64,000 bases of DNA from an uncultured Oscillospiraceae bacterium (lineage in GTDB: Bacteria > Bacillota > Clostridia > Oscillospirales > Oscillospiraceae): assembly GCA_910578735.1 (NCBI GenBank), contig CAJTSQ010000010.1, positions 5,211 to 69,210 on the forward strand. The letters are read 5' to 3'. Below are positions 39,384 through 48,314 of this stretch, piece after piece. The translations under genes were made by a program, and so were the position numbers. The notes under the pieces are model-generated. The model saw nothing but the letters and a program-made list of their open reading frames with translations. It had not been told where the DNA came from and did no database searches. The number at the start of each line of letters is the position of its first letter. Within the stretch, counting starts at the first letter, position 1.

Positions 39384-41222
39384 ATGAAAACAAAACGCTT
39401 TTTTTCCGCCCTCTTGGCGGCCTGTCTCACCCTGACGCTGGTCCTGCCCGCCACGGCGGCGGGGAGTGCCGCCTCTCTGGAGGAGGCCACCCAGGCGGTG
39501 AACGCCTTGGGGATTTTGTCCGGACAGGTGTCTCAGACGGTGACCCGAGCGGAGTTTGTCGCTATGGTCATCAAGGCCTCCCCGGGCGGGGACGGGGTGG
39601 GCCAGGCGGCCACCTCCCCCTACCCCGACATCCCCCGCAGCCACTGGGCCAGCGGCTATGTGGAGGCGGCGGTGAGCCGGGGGCTGATCTCCGGCTTCAG
39701 CGACGGCACCTTCCGCCCCAATCAGGAGATCAAGCTGGCCGAGGCGGCCTCCATGGCCCTGGCCCTGCTGGGCTACGGGCCGGAGGACTTCTCCGGGGCC
39801 TACCCCACCGGCCAGCTGGCCATGTACCACAGCTTGAAGCTGGACCGGGGGGTCACCGCCTCCGGCGCGGCCTCCGCCCTCACCCGGCAGGACGCCGTCT
39901 GGCTGTTTTACAACCTGCTGTCCGCCCGGACCAAGGAGGGCGCGCCCTACATCCAGGCCCTGGGCTACGGTCTGGACGCTTCCGGCAAGCCCGATCTGGT
40001 GGCCCTGATCAACGGGGAGATGGAGGGGCCGGTGGTGGCGCAGGGCTACGGCTGGAAGTCTGAGCTGGGCTTTACCCCTGGAACGGTGTACCGCAACGGC
40101 AGCTCCGCCGGGCTGAACCACATCCAGGACTACGACGTGCTCTACTGGAACGCGTCTATGAACACCCTGTGGGCTTACGCAAAGAAGACCACCGGGGCCA
40201 TTCAGGCCATTGCCCCCTCCGGCGCGGTCCCCACCTCGGTGACGGTGGCGGGGCGGACCTATGAGATCGAGAGCTCCGCTGCCGCCTATGCCCTATCCGA
40301 CCTGGGCCAGTATCACCTAGGGGACACCGTCACCCTTCTGCTGGGCCGAAGCGGCGGTGTGGCCGCTGTGGCCGATGTGTCCGCCAGCGCCGGAGAGCGG
40401 GTGGGCATTGTGACCGAGGTGTCCAAGTCCGATTACCCAGACGGGACCGGCGGCAGCTACACCGCCCAGACCGTTACCCTGCTGGCCACCGACGGCCAGA
40501 CCTATCAGTATCAGGTCCAGGGCAGCTATCGGAAGGGCAGCGTGGTCCGGGCCGTGGTGGCCGCCAAGGGAGGAAAGGTCACCCTCCGGGGGTTGAGCAA
40601 CGCCTCCCTGACCGGCAAGGTAAACAAGGAGGGCACCAGGCTGGGCCAGTACGCCTTTGCCCAGGGGGCGGAGATTCTGGATGTGAGCGAGGACCGGGGC
40701 GCGGTGGTCTATCCCGGCCGCCTGGCCGGGCTGGACCTGGGCAGCGGCAAGGTGAAGTACTACGCCCTTAACCCCCAGGGGGAGATCGAGACCCTCATCC
40801 TCAACGACGTCACCGGCGACGCCTATCAGTACGGCGTCATCACCCGCTTTGAAGAACAGGGCCAGGGGATGAGCCGGTTCTGCACCTACCAGTATGATGT
40901 GGGCGGGGTGAGCTATACCCTCTCCGGCACCACCAAATTCCTGGCCGGCGGCGGGCCGGTCCGCATCCTGGGAGACCCCGCCGCTCCGGAACGGCTGTAT
41001 GCCCTCACCGCCGCGGGAGCGGGTCAGGTGTCCGGCGGCCAGTTTGTCACAGGCAGCCAGCGGTATACCCTGTCTGACAGCGTGGCGGTCTACGAGATCC
41101 GGGACGGGCGGTACTACCTGTCCAGCCTGGCCCGGGCGGAGGAGAGCGGCGCCGCGGTGACCGGGTACTATGACAAGGCGGAGTCCGCCGGCGGACGGAT
41201 CCGGGTCATCCTTGTGAAATAA
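39384..41222 (+). CDS. S-layer homology (SLH) domain exported protein
   Basis: The 612 residues begin with a signal peptide (KRFFSALLAACLTLTLVLPATA). About residues 30-200 hold SLH repeats (YPDIPRSHWASGYVEAAVSRG, then LISGFSDGTFRPNQEIKLAEAASM), which anchor proteins to secondary cell-wall polymers. The rest is beta-rich, without a recognised catalytic motif. AAGGAAGGAG precedes the ATG, 17 nt behind the permease, so it is likely part of the exporter operon and may be a cell-surface partner. Confidence 0.88.
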   Translation: MKTKRFFSALLAACLTLTLVLPATAAGSAASLEEATQAVNALGILSGQVSQTVTRAEFVAMVIKASPGGDGVGQAATSPYPDIPRSHWASGYVEAAVSRGLISGFSDGTFRPNQEIKLAEAASMALALLGYGPEDFSGAYPTGQLAMYHSLKLDRGVTASGAASALTRQDAVWLFYNLLSARTKEGAPYIQALGYGLDASGKPDLVALINGEMEGPVVAQGYGWKSELGFTPGTVYRNGSSAGLNHIQDYDVLYWNASMNTLWAYAKKTTGAIQAIAPSGAVPTSVTVAGRTYEIESSAAAYALSDLGQYHLGDTVTLLLGRSGGVAAVADVSASAGERVGIVTEVSKSDYPDGTGGSYTAQTVTLLATDGQTYQYQVQGSYRKGSVVRAVVAAKGGKVTLRGLSNASLTGKVNKEGTRLGQYAFAQGAEILDVSEDRGAVVYPGRLAGLDLGSGKVKYYALNPQGEIETLILNDVTGDAYQYGVITRFEEQGQGMSRFCTYQYDVGGVSYTLSGTTKFLAGGGPVRILGDPAAPERLYALTAAGAGQVSGGQFVTGSQRYTLSDSVAVYEIRDGRYYLSSLARAEESGAAVTGYYDKAESAGGRIRVILVK

Positions 41223-41228
41223 AAACGG

Positions 41229-41256
41229 TGCGGCCTGGGCCAATGCCCAGGCCGCC
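41229..41256 (-). terminator. Terminator of the aldo/keto reductase gene
   Basis: A 10-bp stem (CGGCCTGGGC with GCCCAGGCCG) has a T-run on the minus strand; on the plus strand it ends the SLH gene with a weaker TTT. Confidence 0.75.
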
Positions 41257-41261
41257 GCTGT

Positions 41262-42098
41262 TTAAACAGACTGCCGCGGCCGGTCGGGATGTTCCCCGCC
41301 CCAGCCCAGCTGAGGGAGGGTCCGGAGGCGGAACATGTCCTCCTCTGTGATGGAAAAGCCAAACAGGTCCAGGTTCTGCGACATCCGCTCCGGGGAGGAG
41401 GACTTTGGCAGGGGGACCACCTGGTTCTGCACCGCAAAGCGCAGGCACAGTTGGGGCACTGTGACGCCGTACCCTTCCGCCATGGCAATCAGGGCGGGCT
41501 CATCCTTCAGGCGCATCCGCCCGATGGGGCTCCAGCCCTCCACCAGGATGTTCTGGCCCTGGCACCAGCGCACCGCCGCCTCCTGAATGTAGCCGGGGTG
41601 GTACTCCAGCTGGTCCACCATAGGCCGGACGGCGCAGCGGCCCATCAGGTTCATCAGGTGATGGGGCAGGAAGTTGCTCACCCCGATGGCCCGCACCGCG
41701 CCCTGCCGGTACAGCTCCTCCAGGCAGCACCAGACCTTTATGTCCAGCTCCTTCCAGTCCGCCCGCTCCGGATTGGGCCGGGGCCAGTGGATCAGATACA
41801 GGTCCAGGTAGTCCGTCCCCAGGGCCTGCAGCGAGGCGCGGAAGGCGGCCATGGGGTCGTCCATCTGATCCTTCCACAGCTTGGAGGTGAGGAAAAACTC
41901 CTCCCGGGGCAGGCCGCTGGCCCGCACGGCCTGGCCCAGGGCCTTCTCCGTGCCATAGAAGGACGCGGTGTCGAAGTGGCGGTAGCCCGCCTGGATAGCA
42001 GACAGCAGCACGTCTACCCCGTTTTCCTCCGGGAGCTTGTAGCAGCCGAAGCCAATGCCGGGTATCGTGACGCCGTTGGACAGGGTTGAATAAATCAT
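41262..42098 (-). CDS. Aldo/keto reductase
   Basis: This NADPH-dependent carbonyl reductase has 278 residues in a TIM barrel. The catalytic set is visible: Asp in RHFDTASFYG, Tyr in the same motif, Lys in TSKLWKD and His in LIHWPRP. GVSNFLPHHL is the family's second signature. ATG 42098 is preceded by AAAGGAGG; the frame extends to 42125 without such a site. It is monocistronic. Physiological substrate unknown. Confidence 0.93.
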   Translation of the reverse strand: MIYSTLSNGVTIPGIGFGCYKLPEENGVDVLLSAIQAGYRHFDTASFYGTEKALGQAVRASGLPREEFFLTSKLWKDQMDDPMAAFRASLQALGTDYLDLYLIHWPRPNPERADWKELDIKVWCCLEELYRQGAVRAIGVSNFLPHHLMNLMGRCAVRPMVDQLEYHPGYIQEAAVRWCQGQNILVEGWSPIGRMRLKDEPALIAMAEGYGVTVPQLCLRFAVQNQVVPLPKSSSPERMSQNLDLFGFSITEEDMFRLRTLPQLGWGGEHPDRPRQSV

Positions 42099-42186
42099 AG
42101 CAGTTTCCTCCTTTTCACCCATCATACCACGGGACGTCGGGGAGGCGCAAGAAAAATCCGCTCTCCCGGGACCGGGGTTTTCCTTC

Positions 42187-42214
42187 TTGCATTTTTGCCC
42201 GGGGGCGGTATAAT
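42187..42214 (+). promoter_or_regulatory. Promoter of the PfkB kinase / lyxose isomerase operon
   Basis: TTGCAT and TATAAT are spaced by 16 bp, about 75 bp before the start codon. Confidence 0.7.
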
Positions 42215-42289
42215 AAGAGAAGATATATGAAGAAGATCATGCCCGGACATGCGGCAAGACCACTTGATAAATGAAGGAGGCAACTGAAC

Positions 42290-43246
42290 ATGGACCTGTA
42301 CAGTATCGGCGAACTGGTAATCGACTTCACCCCCGGCAGCGAGCCTGCCAGCTATATCCGCAATCCCGGCGGGGCCCCCGCCAACGCGGCCATCACCGCT
42401 GCCCGCAGCGGCCTGTCGGCGGGGGTGTGCAGCAGCGTGGGAGACGACGACTTCGGCCGGTTCCTGCTCCAGACTCTGGAGGAGAACGGGGTGAAGGTCC
42501 TCAACCCCAGGCTGTGTGAGCGCGCCATCACCACCCTGGCCTTCGTCACCCTGGCCCCCGACGGCAACCGCAGCTTTACCTTTGCCCGCAAGCCGGGGGC
42601 GGACATGTTCCTGGAGGAGGAGGCCGTCAGGGAAGATGACATCCGAAACAGCGTCATTGTCCACGCCGGTTCCTGCTCCCTGTCCGCCTCGCCTGCTGCG
42701 GAGGCCACCGCCAAGGCCCTGCGCCTGGGCCATGAGACGGGAAAACTGGTCAGCTTTGACGTGAACTACCGCAATGTGATGTGGAAGGACGACCAGGCGG
42801 CCTGCGCCGCCAAGGTTCGGGAGATTTTGCCCTATGTGGACCTGCTGAAGGTGTCCGACGAGGAGGTGGGCATGATGGGCGGCGAGCCCGCTCTGCCCGG
42901 CCTGATGGAGGAGTTTGGGATTGCCGTGGCCGTTGAGACCCTGGGCGGCGCGGGGGCCAGGTGCTTCTTTGGGGGCGAGAGCTGGGACGCGGCCAGCTTC
43001 AAGGTCCCCTGTGTGGATACCAACGGGGCGGGAGACGCCTTCTGGGGCGCCTTCCTGGCCAGCCTGCATATCCAGGGGGTGAAGGCGGCGGGCCAGATCA
43101 CCAGGGAGGTCCTCAGCCGGGCCGTGACCTACGGCAACGCCGCCGGCGCGCTGACCGTTCAGAAGAAGGGGGCCATCCCCGCCCTGCCCACCCGGGCACA
43201 GATTGAGGCCTTCCTGGCCGGTAACGGAGGAGAGAAGACGCTGTGA
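42290..43246 (+). CDS. PfkB-family sugar kinase, fructokinase-like
   Basis: The 318 residues have the N-terminal SIGELVIDFTPG, the GGAPANAAITAARSG motif, and the C-terminal VDTNGAGDAFWGAFLAS with the catalytic Asp. The pattern is closest to fructokinases. AAGGAGG precedes the ATG. The stop overlaps the GTG start of the isomerase gene. Together they could turn mannose into fructose-6-phosphate, or lyxose into a xylulose phosphate. Confidence 0.9.
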   Translation: MDLYSIGELVIDFTPGSEPASYIRNPGGAPANAAITAARSGLSAGVCSSVGDDDFGRFLLQTLEENGVKVLNPRLCERAITTLAFVTLAPDGNRSFTFARKPGADMFLEEEAVREDDIRNSVIVHAGSCSLSASPAAEATAKALRLGHETGKLVSFDVNYRNVMWKDDQAACAAKVREILPYVDLLKVSDEEVGMMGGEPALPGLMEEFGIAVAVETLGGAGARCFFGGESWDAASFKVPCVDTNGAGDAFWGAFLASLHIQGVKAAGQITREVLSRAVTYGNAAGALTVQKKGAIPALPTRAQIEAFLAGNGGEKTL

Positions 43247-43932
43247 AACGCTCTGAGATCAACCGGGCCCTGAGAGAGCTGGAGGACATGTGCGCCCGAT
43301 ACTCCTTTGCCCTGCCGCCCTTCTGCCGGTTCACCCCGGAACAGTGGCAGGAGCTGGGCCAGGAGTACGATGAGGTCCGGGACTGCATGCTGGGCTGGGA
43401 CATCACCGACTATGGAAAAGGGGATTTTGACCGCTTCGGCTTCTCCCTCATCACCATCCGCAACGGGAACCGGGCCATGGCGGACAAGTACCCCAAAGTG
43501 TATGCCGAAAAGCTGCTCTACCTGAGGGAAGGGCAGTACGCCCCCAACCATTTCCACTGGTACAAAACGGAGGACATCATCAACCGGGGGGGCGGGAATG
43601 TGCTCATCCGGGTGTATAACTCCCTGCCTGACGAGGAGATTGACTATCAGTCGGATGTCACCGTCCACACCGACGGCCGCACCTACACCGTCCCCGCCGG
43701 AACCCAGGTCCGGCTGACGCCGGGGGAGAGCATCCACATCCAGCAGCGGCTGTATCACGACTTCTCCGTGGAGGAGGGCACTGGCCCTGTGCTGCTGGGC
43801 GAAGTGAGCCAGTGCAACGACGACAACACCGACAATCGCTTTAACCCTCCGGTGGGCCGTTTTCCGGAAATCGAGGAGGACGAGCCCCCCTACCGCCTGC
43901 TGTGCAACGAGTATCCCCCCGCGAAGGACTGA
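43243..43932 (+). CDS. D-lyxose/D-mannose ketol-isomerase
   Basis: D-lyxose isomerases interconvert lyxose with xylulose and mannose with fructose. The 229-residue cupin protein shows the metal motif NHFHWYKTEDI with its two His and Glu, and the third His in QQRLYHDFSVEEG. It starts at GTG with GGAGGAG in front and overlaps the kinase gene by 4 nt. Confidence 0.88.
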   Translation: MKRSEINRALRELEDMCARYSFALPPFCRFTPEQWQELGQEYDEVRDCMLGWDITDYGKGDFDRFGFSLITIRNGNRAMADKYPKVYAEKLLYLREGQYAPNHFHWYKTEDIINRGGGNVLIRVYNSLPDEEIDYQSDVTVHTDGRTYTVPAGTQVRLTPGESIHIQQRLYHDFSVEEGTGPVLLGEVSQCNDDNTDNRFNPPVGRFPEIEEDEPPYRLLCNEYPPAKD

Positions 43933-43938
43933 TGAATC

Positions 43939-43968
43939 AAGGAGTCCGCCTGTCGGCGGACTCCTTTT
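43939..43968. terminator. Bidirectional terminator
   Basis: A 12-bp stem (AAGGAGTCCGCC with GGCGGACTCCTT) lies between the convergent isomerase and ABC-permease genes, with TTTT on the plus side. Confidence 0.85.
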
Positions 43969-43970
43969 GT

Positions 43971-44738
43971 CTATTCCAGATTCAATTTGTGTTCCAGAAT
44001 CCAGCACACAGCGGCCAGGAACAGCGCGGCGGGGATGAGCATGATGGCGCTGGCGGTGAGCATGGAGTTGTAAGCGTTGGTATTGGTCATATTCATCAGC
44101 GACTGGACGAAGCCATAGGAGAATACTCGGCTGTAAGCGTTGACCAGCAGGATATACAGGACGATAAAGGCGGCCACGCTGATAAGCCTGCGATGACGGG
44201 AGAACAGGTGCCCCACGGCCATAGCCAGATACATGGACGCGATGAACAGCACAAGGAATGCGACGATCACCAGGCAAAATTCCGCCATCAGGAGCAGAAC
44301 GTCGGGGTGCTTCATGATACCCCGGAACGCCCCCGGCCAGGGAAACTGGAACAGGTCGGGCAGGTTAAGGGGAAGGGTGAGGACAGGGGAGATGATGGCC
44401 ACCACCCCGCAGCCCACCCAGGTGACCACCCCGGAAATCAGCTTGGAGGCCACCAGCTGCCAGGGGCGGACAGGGAGGGTGTGCATCAGATATCCCTCGT
44501 TCCCCAGCAGACCCTTGGAAAATCGATTGATGACAAAGCCGATCGAGATTACGAACATGGCTGCGATGACGCCGATAAAGGCCAGCATAAACACCTCGGA
44601 ATTGGTAAACAGGCTGTCGCCCAAGTCCCGGAACATGGTAAATCGGTTGACCAGCGCCAAGGCCAGGGCCGCCCCCCACACAAGGGAGAACTGCTTCCAC
44701 ATGGCCCGGAGGTCATACTTCAGTAATTTTAACAGCAT
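43971..44738 (-). CDS. ABC-2 type membrane protein
   Basis: The 255 residues show six hydrophobic segments in the ABC-2 exporter pattern (VWGAALALALVNRF, AFIGVIAAMFVISIGFVI and others) and the mid-protein GYLMHTLPVRPWQLVASKLI, the coupling region. Its start overlaps the ATPase stop (TAATG), so they form one exporter. The operon begins with a YtrA-type regulator. Confidence 0.85.
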   Translation of the reverse strand: MLLKLLKYDLRAMWKQFSLVWGAALALALVNRFTMFRDLGDSLFTNSEVFMLAFIGVIAAMFVISIGFVINRFSKGLLGNEGYLMHTLPVRPWQLVASKLISGVVTWVGCGVVAIISPVLTLPLNLPDLFQFPWPGAFRGIMKHPDVLLLMAEFCLVIVAFLVLFIASMYLAMAVGHLFSRHRRLISVAAFIVLYILLVNAYSRVFSYGFVQSLMNMTNTNAYNSMLTASAIMLIPAALFLAAVCWILEHKLNLE

Positions 44739-45463
44739 TAGAATTCTCCTCCTCCCATAGGCACGGCCTGGAAGACCTCCCGGAACAGGGCATCCACGCT
44801 TTTGCCCTCCTTCGCCCGGATGGTGTCTACCGTCTCGTGGAGCATGATTTTCCCCTCCTTGAGGAAGATGGCCTCGTCCAGAATCTTCTCAATGTCGGAG
44901 ATCAGGTGGGTGGAGATAAGGACGGTGCCCTCCTCGTTATAGTTGGTTAAAATGGTGCGCAGGATAAAGTCCCGAGCCGCCGGGTCCACCCCGGCGATGG
45001 GCTCGTCCAGCAGGTAGAGCTTGGCCCGCCGGGCCATTACCAGCACCAGCTGCACCTTCTCCTTGGTGCCCTTAGACATGGCTTTCAGCCGGTCCTTCGG
45101 CTCCACCCCCAGGGAGCGGCACATGGCCAGGGCCTTCTCATACTCAAAATCGCCATAGAAGTCCCGGAACAGGTCGAACAGGTCGGTGGCCTTCATCCAG
45201 TCGGCGAAATACATCCGGTCGGGCAGATAGCTCACCACCGATTTGGTGTAGGGGCCGATGGCACAGCCGTCCACCGCCAGCTCCCCCCGGGTGGGCTGGA
45301 GCAGGCCGCACAGCAGCTTAATGAGGGTGGTCTTGCCGCTGCCGTTGGGACCCAGCAGACCCACAATCCGCCCCGGGCCCACCGCCAGGTCCACCCCGCT
45401 CAGGGCGGGGCGCAGGCCGTAGGACTTATACAGTCCCCGGCACTCAATCAAACAGTCGCTCAC
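44738..45463 (-). CDS. ABC transporter ATPase
   Basis: The 241 residues carry Walker A GPNGSGKTT, Walker B LYLLDEPIAGVD and STHLISDIE. The signature is degenerate (AMSKGTKEKVQLVLVMA), as in other YtrB-type ATPases. Translation starts at GTG and overlaps the regulator stop (GTGA). Confidence 0.92.
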   Translation of the reverse strand: MSDCLIECRGLYKSYGLRPALSGVDLAVGPGRIVGLLGPNGSGKTTLIKLLCGLLQPTRGELAVDGCAIGPYTKSVVSYLPDRMYFADWMKATDLFDLFRDFYGDFEYEKALAMCRSLGVEPKDRLKAMSKGTKEKVQLVLVMARRAKLYLLDEPIAGVDPAARDFILRTILTNYNEEGTVLISTHLISDIEKILDEAIFLKEGKIMLHETVDTIRAKEGKSVDALFREVFQAVPMGGGEF

Positions 45464-45819
45464 GAAAATTCCTCCTTTATCAGCTCCGCCGCCCGCTCCC
45501 GGGGGTAGCCCAGGGCGGACATGTCCTCAAAATACCCCTGGATTACCGCCTGAGCCGCCCGCAGGCGGGCGGCCTCCAGAACAGCGGTGTTCTGGGTGAC
45601 AAGCCGGCCGGCGGTGCGGTCAGCCCAGGCCAGGCCCTCCTGCTCCAGCTGGGCCAGGGCCCGCTGCATGGTGTTGGGATTGACCCCAGCCTCCGCAGCC
45701 AGCTCCCGCACCGAGGGCAGCTTGCTCCCCGGGGGATAGACCCCGGTGATGATCCGCCGGGCCAGCTGCTGACTGAGCTGTGGCCAGATGGGCCGGCCGT
45801 CGTCCAGCTTCCACTCCAC
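45460..45819 (-). CDS. GntR-family regulator (YtrA type)
   Basis: This 119-residue regulator has the short YtrA architecture: a winged helix (LPSVRELAAEAGVNPNTMQRA) and a small C-terminal dimerisation part without ligand domain. YtrA proteins usually repress their own ABC operon and respond to cell-wall stress. It starts at GTG with AAAGGAGGGG upstream. An inverted repeat overlapping the promoter is the likely operator. Confidence 0.92.
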   Translation of the reverse strand: MEWKLDDGRPIWPQLSQQLARRIITGVYPPGSKLPSVRELAAEAGVNPNTMQRALAQLEQEGLAWADRTAGRLVTQNTAVLEAARLRAAQAVIQGYFEDMSALGYPRERAAELIKEEFS

Positions 45820-45834
45820 AGGTGCCCCTCCTTT

Positions 45835-45868
45835 GTATTATTGTACTACGCACTTAATACAATAATAC
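45835..45868. promoter_or_regulatory. Operator of the GntR/ABC operon
   Basis: GTATTATTGTA and TACAATAATAC form an 11-bp perfect inverted repeat with a 12-bp spacer; the upstream arm overlaps the -10 of the promoter. This fits autorepression by the YtrA-type regulator. Confidence 0.75.
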
Positions 45869-45887
45869 GAGCGCCCTGATTTGTCAA
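45859..45887 (-). promoter_or_regulatory. Promoter of the GntR/ABC operon
   Basis: On the minus strand TTGACA and TATTGT are spaced by 17 bp. Confidence 0.75.
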
Positions 45888-45897
45888 CCCCCTTTCA

Positions 45898-45928
45898 GAA
45901 AAAATTGGCCGCCCCAACCGGGACGGCC
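45898..45928 (-). terminator. Minus-strand hairpin with T-run
   Basis: A GGCCG(T/C)CCC-type stem with an AACC loop is followed on the minus strand by AATTTTTT. No annotated minus-strand gene ends here, so it may catch read-through from the EFR1 gene or protect the GntR promoter. Confidence 0.5.
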
Positions 45929-45943
45929 CGGTATCACACGGAT

Positions 45944-45972
45944 TAACTTTATACATGTGATATGTTATAATT
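45944..45972 (+). promoter_or_regulatory. Promoter of a short transcription unit
   Basis: TTAACT and TATAAT are spaced by 17 bp. The predicted start is near 45979, and a terminator follows about 100 nt later. Confidence 0.6.
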
Positions 45973-45978
45973 ACACTG

Positions 45979-46080
45979 TGAGGTAATGGGAAAGTGCCAA
46001 AGAGGCCGATTGAAATGGAGCGGCTTAATATATCCTGAATAAATTTTGAAAAATCCTTCGGCCTAGCCGAAGGATTTTTT
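45979..46080 (+). ncRNA. Candidate small RNA or tiny mRNA
   Basis: A promoter and a strong terminator enclose about 100 nt. Inside, a Shine-Dalgarno-like GAGG is followed by an 18-codon reading frame (45987-46043, peptide MGKCQRGRLKWSGLIYPE). Either a small RNA or a tiny peptide mRNA is possible; no known family is recognised. Confidence 0.4.
46050..46080. terminator. Bidirectional terminator
   Basis: A perfect 12-bp stem (AAATCCTTCGGC with GCCGAAGGATTT) with a CTA loop has an A-run before and a T-run after. It ends the EFR1 gene on the minus strand and the short unit on the plus strand. Confidence 0.88.
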
Positions 46081-46081
46081 A

Positions 46082-46894
46082 TCAGATCAATATTTGGTGT
46101 TCCGCCCGCCGGGTGTAATTCTGCTCCAGCATGGACACATGGGAGAGAAAGTCCGGGTCCTCAAAATATTTGGCGTGCAGGGTGCATTTCCGCACACAGG
46201 CCTGGCACTTGATGCACAGCCCCACCGCCTCCATGGTCGACCGGTCGATGCTGCCCATAGGGCAGGCCCGGGCGCAGGCTCCGCAGCGGAAGCACTTGGA
46301 CCAGTCGGTGAGGGGCTTGGCCTTCAGGAACTTGGCGGGGGTGCCGTCGGCCTTAAGGGGGGTGTAGTAGGGGCCGATCTCACTGCGGTCCAGCTCCAGG
46401 GGGGGCAGGGTGTCCCCGGTCAGCTTCTCTGCCACCTGGGCGGCAAAGTCCGCTATCCGGGCAAGATCCTCCCCGTCAGGCCGGCCCTGGCCCACCTTGT
46501 CGGAGAAGGCGTGCCGCCCGGCAAAGGCCGCCCCCCCGGCGGCCTGAAAGCCGTTGCTCTCCAGCAGCAGCACCAACTCCCGCAGGGCCTCGTCAGGGCT
46601 CCGGTTGCCGAAGACGCAGAGGGGGACGGCGGGGGTCCCCTCTCCAAAGATTTTTGCCTTGTACTCGGGCATCAGCTTGTTGGGCAGACGGCCGGCGTAT
46701 ACCGGCGAGGCCATCACCACCAGGTCCTGGGGACCGAAACGGTGCTCCTTTTCCCGCTCCCGGGGTTTGGTAAAGGAAATGTACTCCGGCTCCAGGCCCA
46801 GCCTTTTGCCCAGCTCCCCGGCGAAGAAACGGGCGATCTTCTCCGTGCCTCCAGTGGGGCTGAAATAGAGGACGTGGATATGGTTAATTTTCAT
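46082..46894 (-). CDS. EFR1-type flavodoxin/ferredoxin fusion protein
   Basis: The 270 residues combine an N-terminal flavodoxin-like domain (YFSPTGGTEKIARFFAG, FMN phosphate loop; VVMASPVYAGRLPN) with a C-terminal two-cluster ferredoxin (CFRCGACARACPMG, then CIKCQACVRKC). It should shuttle single electrons in anaerobic metabolism. ATG 46894 has AAGGAGG in front; the frame runs further upstream without such a site. Monocistronic; partner unknown. Confidence 0.92.
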   Translation of the reverse strand: MKINHIHVLYFSPTGGTEKIARFFAGELGKRLGLEPEYISFTKPREREKEHRFGPQDLVVMASPVYAGRLPNKLMPEYKAKIFGEGTPAVPLCVFGNRSPDEALRELVLLLESNGFQAAGGAAFAGRHAFSDKVGQGRPDGEDLARIADFAAQVAEKLTGDTLPPLELDRSEIGPYYTPLKADGTPAKFLKAKPLTDWSKCFRCGACARACPMGSIDRSTMEAVGLCIKCQACVRKCTLHAKYFEDPDFLSHVSMLEQNYTRRAEHQILI

Positions 46895-46985
46895 GGCAGC
46901 CTCCTTGAAAATAGTATTATCTGGCCCATTGTATCCCAAACAGGGGGAAAAAGCAACAGCAGGACAGGCTTAATGAAAGTTTAAT

Positions 46986-47013
46986 TTGTTTTCTTGGAAA
47001 ATTGTGCTATACT
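46986..47013 (+). promoter_or_regulatory. Promoter of glf
   Basis: TTGTTT is followed after 16 bp by TATACT with TGC directly in front, an extended -10. Confidence 0.6.
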
Positions 47014-47051
47014 ATACCCGATAAATCATAGAGCGGAAAGGATGGACAGCT

Positions 47052-48299
47052 TTGGGAAAGAACTATGACGTCTGGGTGGCGGGGGCCGGCTACGCTGGTG
47101 CGGTATCCGCCCGGGCCCTGGCGGAAAGGGGCAAGAAGGTGCTGGTGCTGGAGCGCCGGGACCACATCGGCGGCAACGCCTACGACTGCCTGGACGAGTA
47201 CGGGGTCCTCATCCACAAATATGGCCCCCATATTTTCCATACCAATGATAAAAAAGTCTTCGACTTCCTGTCCCGGTTCACCCACTGGCGGGACTACCAG
47301 CACCGGGTAGTGGCGAATATTCCCGATCCGGCGGGGGAGGGCCGTCCCGGCTGGCGGATGCAGTACCCTGTTCCCTTTAACCTCACCTCTCTGGAGGAGG
47401 CCTTCGGCAAGGAGGAGGGCAAGACCCTGGGGGACAAGCTTATCGCCGCCTACGGCCCGGAGAAAAAGGTCACCATTCTGGAGCTGCGGCAGAACCCCGA
47501 CCGGTCGATCGCCGCCCTGGCGGACTACGTCTATGAACACGTCTTCGTCCACTACACCATGAAGCAGTGGGGCCAGAAGCCGGAGGACATCGACCCTAAC
47601 ACCACCGCCCGGGTGCCGGTATTCCTCTCCCGGGATGACCGGTATTTTCAGGATGCCTACCAGGGGATGCCCCTGGAGGGCTACACCAAGATGTTCGAGA
47701 AGATGCTGGACCACCCCAACATCGAGGTTTTGCTGAACACCGACGTGCGGCAGTATCTGTCCCTGGAGGAGTATGACATCTTCCTCCGGGGCGCGGGGAT
47801 GCCCCTGTCCGTCCCCCTGATCTATACCGGCCCCCTGGACGAGTTCTTTGGCCTGTGCTACGGCCGCCTGCCCTACCGGACCCTGGACTTTGTCTTTGAG
47901 ACCTGGCAGGACCGGGACCACAGCGCCCCCGGCATGCCCTACCCAGACCCGGACCACCCCCTCCGGGGCGGCGGCTTCTACCAGACCCACGGCACCGTCA
48001 ACTACACCGTGGACGAGGACTACACCCGCATTACCGAGTTTAAGCACCTCACCGGCCAGGACCTGCCTGGGGTGACCACCATCGTGAAGGAGTACTCCCG
48101 CCCCTACACCGGAGACCCGAAGGAGACCCCCTACTACGCCATCATCAACCCCGAAAACAACGCCCTTTATGCCAAATACAAGGCGGAGGCGGATAAAAAA
48201 CAGCAGCTCCATCTGCTGGGCCGGCTGGCGGAGTACAAATACTACAACATGGACGCTATCGCCGCCCGGGCCCTAGAGCTGGCGGAGCGGCTGGCGTAA
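47052..48299 (+). CDS. glf: UDP-galactopyranose mutase
   Basis: Glf converts UDP-galactopyranose to UDP-galactofuranose, the donor for galactofuranose in surface glycans. The 415 residues start with the FAD-binding VAGAGYAGAVSARALAERG, followed by ERRDHIGGNAYD and KYGPHIFHTND, and carry the substrate-binding EYSRPYTGD. The start is TTG with AAAGGA upstream; a nearby ATG lies in another frame and stops soon. A glycosyltransferase follows 15 nt behind. Confidence 0.93.
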   Translation: MGKNYDVWVAGAGYAGAVSARALAERGKKVLVLERRDHIGGNAYDCLDEYGVLIHKYGPHIFHTNDKKVFDFLSRFTHWRDYQHRVVANIPDPAGEGRPGWRMQYPVPFNLTSLEEAFGKEEGKTLGDKLIAAYGPEKKVTILELRQNPDRSIAALADYVYEHVFVHYTMKQWGQKPEDIDPNTTARVPVFLSRDDRYFQDAYQGMPLEGYTKMFEKMLDHPNIEVLLNTDVRQYLSLEEYDIFLRGAGMPLSVPLIYTGPLDEFFGLCYGRLPYRTLDFVFETWQDRDHSAPGMPYPDPDHPLRGGGFYQTHGTVNYTVDEDYTRITEFKHLTGQDLPGVTTIVKEYSRPYTGDPKETPYYAIINPENNALYAKYKAEADKKQQLHLLGRLAEYKYYNMDAIAARALELAERLA

Positions 48300-48314
48300 A
48301 GGAGAGAACGACCA

